Below are positions 1-7,000 of a stretch of 58,492 bases of DNA, piece after piece. The stretch lies in the NCBI GenBank assembly GCA_038319215.1, contig JBBQCZ010000008.1, positions 1-58,492 on the forward strand, read 5' to 3'. How positions within the stretch are numbered: the first letter of the stretch is position 1; every line of letters begins with the position of its first letter. The notes under the pieces are model-generated. The model had not been told where the DNA came from. It worked only from the letters and a program-made list of their open reading frames with translations, and did not search any database. Source of the DNA: Bact-19 sp038319215. GTDB taxonomy: Bacteria; Bacteroidota; Bacteroidia; Bacteroidales; ML635J-15. The translations under genes were made by a program, and so were the position numbers.

Positions 1-355
1 AACTGATGGAACAAATTTGGTACGACAATAGCTTTTGGCCATTTTAATTTTGCGGAAATAAATCATTGCTTAAGTTTTTTGCATACTTAACCAATTTATT
101 AGCTAATAATATTTTATAATTCCTACCAAAAATATCCCGTAGGGATTTAATATCAGTAACCACGAGTGAAACAAGTGGTCTCAAAACAATAAATCACGTA
201 CTAGCTTTGGCAAAGAATTTGTTCCGGCCTTTTGCCGACAAATTCTGTGTCAAAGCTTTTTAGTAACATCTTAAAAAATTTACTTATTCTTTCAATTCCA
301 TTGTCACATATCTGTTTTTTTTGTATTTTTCGGCTTAATTTTAAAAGATTAGGCC
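1..355. repeat. Intergenic region with REP-like palindromes and a long hairpin
   Basis: No gene is visible in these bases. At 134-146 there is a short palindrome, ATCCC-GTA-GGGAT, followed by ACCAC (159-163) paired with GTGGT (175-179). At 203-257 lies a long imperfect hairpin. Its 20-nt arms (203-222 and 238-257) match at 18 of 20 positions, and an inner CGGC/GCCG stem (225-228, 234-237) closes a CTTTT loop. From memory, the CCCGTAGGGA-containing stretch resembles short dispersed repeats common in Bacteroidota; I could not confirm this. The hairpin could instead be a terminator for a gene upstream of the window. Confidence 0.5.
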
Positions 356-1834
356 ATGTTAAGCAAAGAAGACATTAAATATCTGAACAATCTTGGAATT
401 ACCGAAGAATCTGCCAACGAACAAATTGAACTTCTAAAAAAGAACGACAGTTTTCTTACAATATCAGCACCTGCAACTCCAGACAAAGGCATAATTATTA
501 TTGCTAAACCTGACGAATACATTGATATCTTTAACGAGAAATCAAACAAATTCAGAATATGCAAATTTGTTCCTGCCTCTGGCGCTGCAACAAGAATGTT
601 TAAACGTTTGATTTCTTTGCATCAGCAACCGAATTTAAAAAACCTTAACGATGGTGGTTTCTATTCTGTAAAATCTGGGTTTGAGCAAATCGAAAACTTT
701 GCATTTTTTAATAGTCTAAAGTCTCAAGTTTCAAATCTTGAGAATCTCGAAGATCTTGCCGAAAAAATTCTTTATTCTGGTCTTGGTTATTCGGGCATTC
801 CAAAAGGACTTATAGAATTTCACAACTATAACAATGAGTCGAGGACTGCTTTTGAAGAACATCTACACGAAGCTATTGAAATGAGTAATGGCGAAAATAA
901 AATAGATATTCATCTTACAGTTTCACCAGAGCACGAGGAAGCTTTTAAAAAGAATCTGGCTGAGATAAAAGCAAAAACTGGATTGGATATAAATGTAAGT
1001 TTCTCATCTCAGGAAAAATCAACCGACACCATAGCTTTGTACGAAGACGAAACCTTAGTTAGAGATAATGAAGGTAATTTGATGTTAAGACCTGGTGGAC
1101 ATGGAGCTTTGTTGCAAAATCTGAATAAAATTGATGCAGATTTAATTTTCGTAAAAAATATCGATAATCTTACACATGGCGATTATCTTAAAGAAACCAT
1201 TCAGTACAAAAAAATGATTGGCGGTTTCTTAATTAGTATTATTGAAAAATTGTCTCAAATTTACAATGATATATCTGCTACGGATTCTGATGAAATTATA
1301 AATGAAAATGCCAATTATTTTACACATGAATTTGGCGCAGATTTTAGCAAAAGTAAAAATCTAAAAGAGGATTTATTAAAATTCATCAATCGTCCAATAC
1401 GCGTTTGTGGCATGGTGCAGAATACTGGCGAGCCTGGCGGCGGTCCATTTTGGGTTAAAAATACCGACGGAACTAATTCTTTGCAGATAGTCGAAAAAGC
1501 ACAAATAAATTTAAGTTTACCAGAACAGCAGGAACATTTTAATGGTGCTACTCATTTCAACCCTGTTGATTTAGTTTGCTATCTGAGAAATCCAGCAGGA
1601 GAAAAGTTTGATTTAAATAAATTCGTTGACAAAAACGCATGTTTTGTGTCCGAGAAAACACATCAAGGGAAAAATATACGAGTCTTGGAACACCCAGGAT
1701 TGTGGAACGGAGCAATGGCAAATTGGCTAACATTATTCGTCGAAGTTCCGTTAATTACTTTTAATCCTGTAAAAGAACTAAACGATTTGCTGAGAAAAGA
1801 ACATCAACCGAAGGAAGTGCCTAGAGTGAACTAA
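356..1834 (+). CDS. DUF4301 family protein
   Basis: This 492-residue protein matches DUF4301, a family of unknown function found mainly in Bacteroidota and usually about 500 residues long. The clearest family signature is FVPASGAATRMFK near residue 72, a glycine- and alanine-rich loop that looks nucleotide-binding; a second conserved stretch is LRPGGHGALLQNL near residue 245. There is no signal peptide or membrane segment, so it should be cytoplasmic. The ATG at 356 is the natural start. The last few codons (from about 1814) run into a TAAAGTGCC-type repeat, so the C-terminal tail VPRVN is encoded by repeat DNA. The symporter gene follows 104 bases downstream. The function is unknown; the family call is strong. 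Confidence 0.8.
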   Translation: MLSKEDIKYLNNLGITEESANEQIELLKKNDSFLTISAPATPDKGIIIIAKPDEYIDIFNEKSNKFRICKFVPASGAATRMFKRLISLHQQPNLKNLNDGGFYSVKSGFEQIENFAFFNSLKSQVSNLENLEDLAEKILYSGLGYSGIPKGLIEFHNYNNESRTAFEEHLHEAIEMSNGENKIDIHLTVSPEHEEAFKKNLAEIKAKTGLDINVSFSSQEKSTDTIALYEDETLVRDNEGNLMLRPGGHGALLQNLNKIDADLIFVKNIDNLTHGDYLKETIQYKKMIGGFLISIIEKLSQIYNDISATDSDEIINENANYFTHEFGADFSKSKNLKEDLLKFINRPIRVCGMVQNTGEPGGGPFWVKNTDGTNSLQIVEKAQINLSLPEQQEHFNGATHFNPVDLVCYLRNPAGEKFDLNKFVDKNACFVSEKTHQGKNIRVLEHPGLWNGAMANWLTLFVEVPLITFNPVKELNDLLRKEHQPKEVPRVN

Positions 1835-1924
1835 AGTTCGGAGAGCCTAAAGTTAAAGCAAAATGATTTTTACTATCCTATTAACTCTAGGCACTTTAGA
1901 CAATCTAGGCATTTTAGACACTTC
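1811..1924. repeat. TAAAGTGCC-type inverted-repeat element (reverse orientation)
   Basis: The left side carries GTGCCTAGAGTG and CCTAAAGTTAAAG. The right side carries the inverted words ACTCTAGGCACTTTAG and CTAGGCATTTTAG. The central ATGATTTTTACTATCC matches, in reverse complement, the core GGATAGTAAAAA...ATCATT of the two copies at 58195-58492. The element overlaps the 3' end of the DUF4301 gene and precedes the symporter gene. Confidence 0.7.
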
Positions 1925-1938
1925 TTATTTTGTGAAAC

Positions 1939-3243
1939 ATGAAAATTTCGATAAAAAAAATACCATTATCTGTAAAAATTCTTCTCGGCATGGCCTTGGG
2001 GATTGGTTTTGGATTATTGGCAGTAAATTTCGGATGGGCAAAATTCAGCTCCGATTGGGTTTCACCTTTCGGGAAAATTTTTGTTCGATTATTGAAACTA
2101 ATTGCGATTCCACTTATTCTTGCCAGCCTGATAAAAGGCGTTGCCGATTTAAAAAGCACTGCAGGTTTATCAAGAATGGGAATCAGAACTGTTCTTTTGT
2201 ATCTCGCAACAACAGTCTTTGCAATTAGTCTAGGTGTAGGAATTGCTTACACAGTAAAACCCGGAAATTATTTCCCTAAGGAGCAACAACAGTCGTTATT
2301 TGATAAATATTCGGAAAATGTTCAAGAAGGACAAGTACAAGCTGCAGAATTAAAAGGAAGTGGACCTTTGCAATTTCTGGTTGATATCGTTCCCGAAAAT
2401 ATCGTTTTTGCCTCATCTCAAAACACTATGATGCTTCAGGTGATTTTCTTTGCACTACTTGTGGGAATTGCAATTTTGGTTCTACCACAAGACAAAACAG
2501 AAGTATTTCGAAAATTTATAGATTCATCAAATGATATTGTTTTAAAAATAATAGAAATCATTATGATGTACGCTCCTATTGGCGTTTTTGCCTTAATGGC
2601 TTCTGTTATTACAGATATTGCTGGTGATGATCCTGCTGGTTCTATTTCGCTTTTTAAAGCATTGGGAATGTATGGAATTTGCGTAGTTGTAGGGCTAAGC
2701 TTTCTATTGATAATTTTTTATCCTGTTATGACTAGAATAATGGGAAAGATGAATATCACCAAATTCATGAAAGGAATTTTTCCAGCACAACTAATGGCTT
2801 TTAGCACAAGTTCATCTGCGGCAACACTGCCATTAACAAAAAAATGTGTTGAGGAAAATCTAGGAGTAGAAGACGAGGTTAGCAGTTTTGTATTGCCTAT
2901 TGGAGCAACTGTAAACATGGACGGAACAAGTCTTTATCAAGCCGTTGCAGCAATATTTATTGCCCAAGTTTTTGCCATCGACTTAAGTTTTGTAGATATT
3001 CTCACTATTATTCTTACTGCAACGCTTGCGTCAATTGGATCTGCCGCTGTTCCTGGCGCAGGAATGATTATGTTACTTATTGTACTCGCTTCTGTAAATA
3101 TTCCAGCCGAAGGACTAGCTTTGATTTTTGCTGTGGATAGACCGCTAGATATGTTGCGAACTACTGTAAATATTACTGGAGATTCTATGATAGCGGTGAT
3201 TATTAATAGGGTGATTGGGAAACCTGAGAAAAACACAAACTAA
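1939..3243 (+). CDS. Dicarboxylate/amino acid:cation symporter (DAACS, SLC1 family)
   Basis: A 434-residue integral membrane protein of the GltP/DctA/EAAT family, which takes up glutamate, aspartate or C4-dicarboxylates with Na+ or H+. Family motifs are present in order: the serine-rich re-entrant loop STSSSAATLPLT near residue 290, GATVNMDGTSLYQ near 322, the second re-entrant region GSAAVPGAGMIML near 370, and DRPLDMLRTTVNITGD near 400, where the conserved Asp contacts the substrate amino group in characterised homologues. Together these cover both transport hairpins. Length is normal for the family. The ATG at 1939 precedes a basic N-terminus and the first membrane segment. Substrate and coupling ion cannot be decided from sequence alone. 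Confidence 0.92.
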   Translation: MKISIKKIPLSVKILLGMALGIGFGLLAVNFGWAKFSSDWVSPFGKIFVRLLKLIAIPLILASLIKGVADLKSTAGLSRMGIRTVLLYLATTVFAISLGVGIAYTVKPGNYFPKEQQQSLFDKYSENVQEGQVQAAELKGSGPLQFLVDIVPENIVFASSQNTMMLQVIFFALLVGIAILVLPQDKTEVFRKFIDSSNDIVLKIIEIIMMYAPIGVFALMASVITDIAGDDPAGSISLFKALGMYGICVVVGLSFLLIIFYPVMTRIMGKMNITKFMKGIFPAQLMAFSTSSSAATLPLTKKCVEENLGVEDEVSSFVLPIGATVNMDGTSLYQAVAAIFIAQVFAIDLSFVDILTIILTATLASIGSAAVPGAGMIMLLIVLASVNIPAEGLALIFAVDRPLDMLRTTVNITGDSMIAVIINRVIGKPEKNTN

Positions 3244-3310
3244 TTTTTAGTAAATATTCAGAATTATTTAAAAATCACCCCATTTGTTTCCTATTGTGAA
3301 ACCTTTTAGT

Positions 3311-3318
3311 TATCTTTG
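3311..3318 (+). promoter_or_regulatory. Bacteroidota minus-7 box (TATCTTTG) of the higBA remnant
   Basis: TATCTTTG fits the Bacteroidota TAnnTTTG minus-7 consensus and sits 10 bases before the toxin start codon. A TTTG at 3283-3286 could be the minus-33 element, with a slightly long spacer of 24. The promoter appears preserved although the toxin frame is broken. Confidence 0.55.
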
Positions 3319-3327
3319 CGTTCTATT

Positions 3328-3504
3328 ATGAAAGTTCACTTAATAAAAAAGCTGTCAATTTAAGACTATGTGGTACAAAACGCACAAAGTAGGATTTCAT
3401 TTAATCATTGGTTGACAGTAATTAATCATGCGAATTGGATGGAGCCAAACAATATAATTGCTACTTTTAATAATGCTGACATATTAGGTGGAAGCTTAAT
3501 ATAA
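3328..3504 (+). pseudogene. higB: HigB-family toxin, decayed (premature stop, C-terminal half lost)
   Basis: Read in one frame from the ATG at 3328, the translation begins MKVHLIKKLSI, hits TAA at 3361, then continues DYVVQNAQSRISF and HWLTVINHANWMEPNNI, ending ATFNNADILGGSLI at a stop at 3502-3504. This follows the N-terminal half of HigB mRNA-interferase toxins from Bacteroidota, where the first stop would be a Glu or Gln codon. The C-terminal half, which normally holds the VVF-I-GN-YR core and the HAEYDK segment, is missing. The gene therefore has both a nonsense mutation and a truncation and should be inactive. It lies directly upstream of an intact HigA, in the usual toxin-first order. 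Homology is from my recall of the family. Confidence 0.8.
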
Positions 3505-3540
3505 TCATAAAACACCCGATATAAATTGATTATTTTTAAA

Positions 3541-3951
3541 ATGGAAACACTAAAATACACAATCATCAAAAACCAACAACAATACAATGAATATTGTGAC
3601 TGTCTTGAAAGTCTGGTATGTGCCGAAGAACCAAAAGCAGCATATAATGATGAAGTTGAGCTTCTTGAACTTTTAATTGAGAAATGGGATTCAGAAAACA
3701 ACTCATTTAGTGATCTTGATCCAATTCAAGTATTAAAATCACTCATGATTCAAAACAAAATGAAAGCAAAAGATCTCATTTTATTACTTGGCTTATCAAA
3801 AGGGACTATTTCGAAAATTCTTAATTACCATAAGGGATTATCAAAAGAAACTATCAGAAAATTAGCTGCCCATTTCAAACTTTCACAGGAGGCATTTAAC
3901 AGACCGTATCAAATCAAAAATATTGAAATCAGCCAATCTAGAGATGTTTGA
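3541..3951 (+). CDS. higA: HigA-family antitoxin (XRE-type HTH)
   Basis: This 136-residue protein matches the long HigA antitoxins of Bacteroidota that pair with HigB. The N-terminal part, METLKYTIIKNQQQYNEYCD, resembles the toxin-binding region of the family. The C-terminal half is a helix-turn-helix (KAKDLILLLGLSKGTISKIL, residues about 78-97) followed by the family ending LSQEAFNRPYQI. The ATG at 3541 is chosen over a TTG 15 bases upstream because family members start METLKY. In an intact operon it would neutralise HigB and repress its own promoter. Here the toxin upstream is broken, so this is a solitary antitoxin that may persist as a DNA-binding repressor or protect against related toxins. 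Confidence 0.88.
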   Translation: METLKYTIIKNQQQYNEYCDCLESLVCAEEPKAAYNDEVELLELLIEKWDSENNSFSDLDPIQVLKSLMIQNKMKAKDLILLLGLSKGTISKILNYHKGLSKETIRKLAAHFKLSQEAFNRPYQIKNIEISQSRDV

Positions 3952-3962
3952 TCAAATAAAAA

Positions 3963-4018
3963 TCAGACACTCCTTGAAAACTCGAACTTTAAGTTTTTTG
4001 TTTTCAAGAAATGTCTGA
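3963..4018. terminator. Bidirectional hairpin between higA and the large repeat protein
   Basis: TCAGACA (3963-3969) and CTTGAAAAC (3973-3981) pair with GTTTTCAAG (4000-4008) and TGTCTGA (4012-4018). The hairpin lies between convergent genes with T-rich DNA in the loop, so it probably stops transcription from both sides. Confidence 0.65.
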
Positions 4019-4047
4019 TGTCAGTTCACTCAGATTTTATTTTCTAT

Positions 4048-7000
4048 TTACTCAACTAATAGTTTCTTTAAAAATACGTTATCACCAGTATCAACGCTTA
4101 CTAAATACATTCCTGGTTTTAGATCGCTTATATTTAAAATAAATACGCTTTCTTCTCCCGAATTATCAGATTCTGTCATTACAGAAATCTCTTGTCCTTG
4201 AACATTGTATAATTTGACACTAATATTTGAATTATCTTTTGCAAAAACGCTTATTTTAGTGTAATCTCTTGCAGGATTTGGATAAATATCAACGCTAGAA
4301 ACAAAATTCTGTTCCACACTTGTTGAAAGTACTGTAAGATTTGCAATTTCGCTTTCTAAAGACCCACAAAATCCAGTAACGACAACGGTATATTCACCAG
4401 CATCAGTTAAAGAAACAGATAATATTGTCAATTCATCAGAGTTTGACCCCGAGATATTTGCATCATCACTTAGATTTAAACCATCCTTTTTCCATTGATA
4501 AGCCAAATCTGAACCTGATGCACTAACACTGAAAACAGCAGTTTGAGTAGTTTCAAGATTAACAATTGAAACTGGTTGAGAATTTATAACTACTGGTGCA
4601 GAAACCACAAGACTAGCCTGATTAGATTCTGCATTACCACATGAACTTTCAACATAGCATGAATAATCACCCTCATCAGACATACTCAACATAGATATTG
4701 TTAATTCCGAACTAGTTGCCCCAGAAACATTTGCTCCGTCAATAAGCACTTCGCCATCTTTCTTCCATGTATATGTCATGTTAGGTCCGTTTGCGACAGC
4801 ATTAAAACTAATACTTTCGTTTTCGCAAGCTTGTTGCCCATCTATATTTTCAATTATCAGAGTACTACTTATTGTTAATCCAGCCTGATTGCTAGTTTCC
4901 TCATTACATATTCCGTTTACCACACATGTGTAATTAGCTTCATCTGCCGCAGAGACATTAGACAATGTTAAAACCTGACTGTTTGCAGATAAAACATCTG
5001 ATCCATCTTTCTTCCATTGATATGATGTCGCATTATCTGCAGAAATACTGAAAGAAACATCCGATCCTGGACATGCTGATTGTGTTGTAGGTTGCGTATT
5101 TATAACGACGAGTAAATTTACATCTACAGATGAAATATCGCTTGTCAATGTTTGACAAGAGTTAATTACATCAACACTATAATTGGCAATATCATTAGCA
5201 GTTAAAGAACTGAAAAACAAATCTGCGTTAGTCTCGCCAACTAAATCAAAACCATTTTTCTTCCATTGATAAGAAGTTGCGTTTAATGCAACAACAGAAA
5301 GAGTAACCGACGTTCCCTCACATTGCAATACATCAAGAACTGGCTGAGTTGTAATTACTGGCAATGGATTTACAGTAAGAACCGCTGCATTACTTAAAAT
5401 TGTTTGGCACGAATTGATTACGTTTACAGTATAACTTGCTGCATCACTTGCCGAAACAGGATTTAAAACTAAACTTGCTCCTGTAGCTCCAGTTATATCT
5501 GAACCATTTTTCTTCCATTGATAAGATGTAGCATTTGTTGCAACAACAGACAAAGTTACATTTGTTCCTGCGCAAGCAGTTTGTGTTGCTGGCTGTGTAG
5601 TAATTGCTGGCAATGGATTTACGGTAAGAACTGATGCATTACTTAAAATTGTTTGACACGAATTGATTACATTTACCGTATAACTTGCTGCATCGCTTGC
5701 CGAAACAGGATTTAAGACTAAACTTGAACCAGTTGCGCTACTTATATCAGAACCATTTTTCTTCCATTGATAAGATGTAGCATTTGTTGCAACAACAGAC
5801 AATGTTACATTTGTTCCAGCACAAACTGTTTGAGTTACTGGCTGTGTAGTAATAGTTGGCAATGGATTTACTGTAAGAACCGCTGCATTACTTGTAATTG
5901 TCTGACACGAATTGATAACATTTACTGTATAACTTGCTGCATCACTTGCCGAAACAGGATTTAAAACTAAACTTGCACCAGTTGCGCCACTTATATCTGA
6001 ACCGTTTTTCTTCCATTGGTAAGATGTGGCATTTGTTGCAACAACAGACAATGTTACATTTGTTCCTGCGCAGGCAGTTTGTGTTGTTGGTTGGGTCGTA
6101 ATAGCAGGTAATGGATTTACTGTAAGAACAGCAGCATTACTTAAAATTGTTTGACACGAATTGATTACGCTTACTGTATAACTTCCTGCGTTGCTTACCG
6201 AGACAGGATTTAAAACTAAACTTGCACTTGTTGCACCAGTTATATCTGAACCATTTTTCTTCCATTGATAATTTGTTGCATTAGTAGCAACAACAGACAA
6301 TGTTACATTTGCTCCAGCACAAACTGTTTGAGTTACTGGCTGGGTAGTAATTGCTGGCAATGGATTTACTGTAAGAACAGCAGCATTACTTAAAATTGTC
6401 TGACACGAATTGATTACGTTTACAGTATAACTTGCTGCATCACTCGCCGAAACAGGATTTAAAACTAAACTTGCACTTGTTGCGGTACTAATATCTGAAC
6501 CATTTTTCTTCCACTGATAAGTTGATGCATTTGTTGCAACAACAGACAAAGTTACATTTGTTCCTGCGCAAGCTGTTTGTGTTACTGGCTGAGTAGTAAT
6601 AGCTGGCAATGGATTTACTGTAAGAACTGCTGCATTACTTAAAATTGTCTGACACGAATTTATAACATTTACAGTATAACTTCCTGCGTTGCTTACCGAA
6701 ACAGGATTTAAAATTAAACTTGCACTTGTTGCCCCAGTTATATCTGAACCATTTTTCTTCCATTGATAATTTGTTGCATTAGTAGCAACAACAGACAATG
6801 TTACATTTGCTCCAGCACAAACTGTTTGAGTTACTGGCTGTGTAGTAATAGTTGGCAATGGATTTACTGTAAGAACCGCAGCATTACTTGTAATTGTCTG
6901 ACACGAATTGATAACATTTACTGTATAACTTGCTGCATCACTTGCCGAAACAGAGTTTAAAGCTAAACTTGCACCAGTAGCTCCACTTATATCAGAACCG

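Noticed and set aside
1863..2228. 121-residue plus-strand open frame
   Set aside because: It begins in repeat DNA and then overlaps the symporter gene in another frame; there is no protein-like pattern.
5767..6960. Cysteine-rich plus-strand open frames inside the Ig array
   Set aside because: They are antisense shadows repeated with the 249-bp unit and lack independent support.
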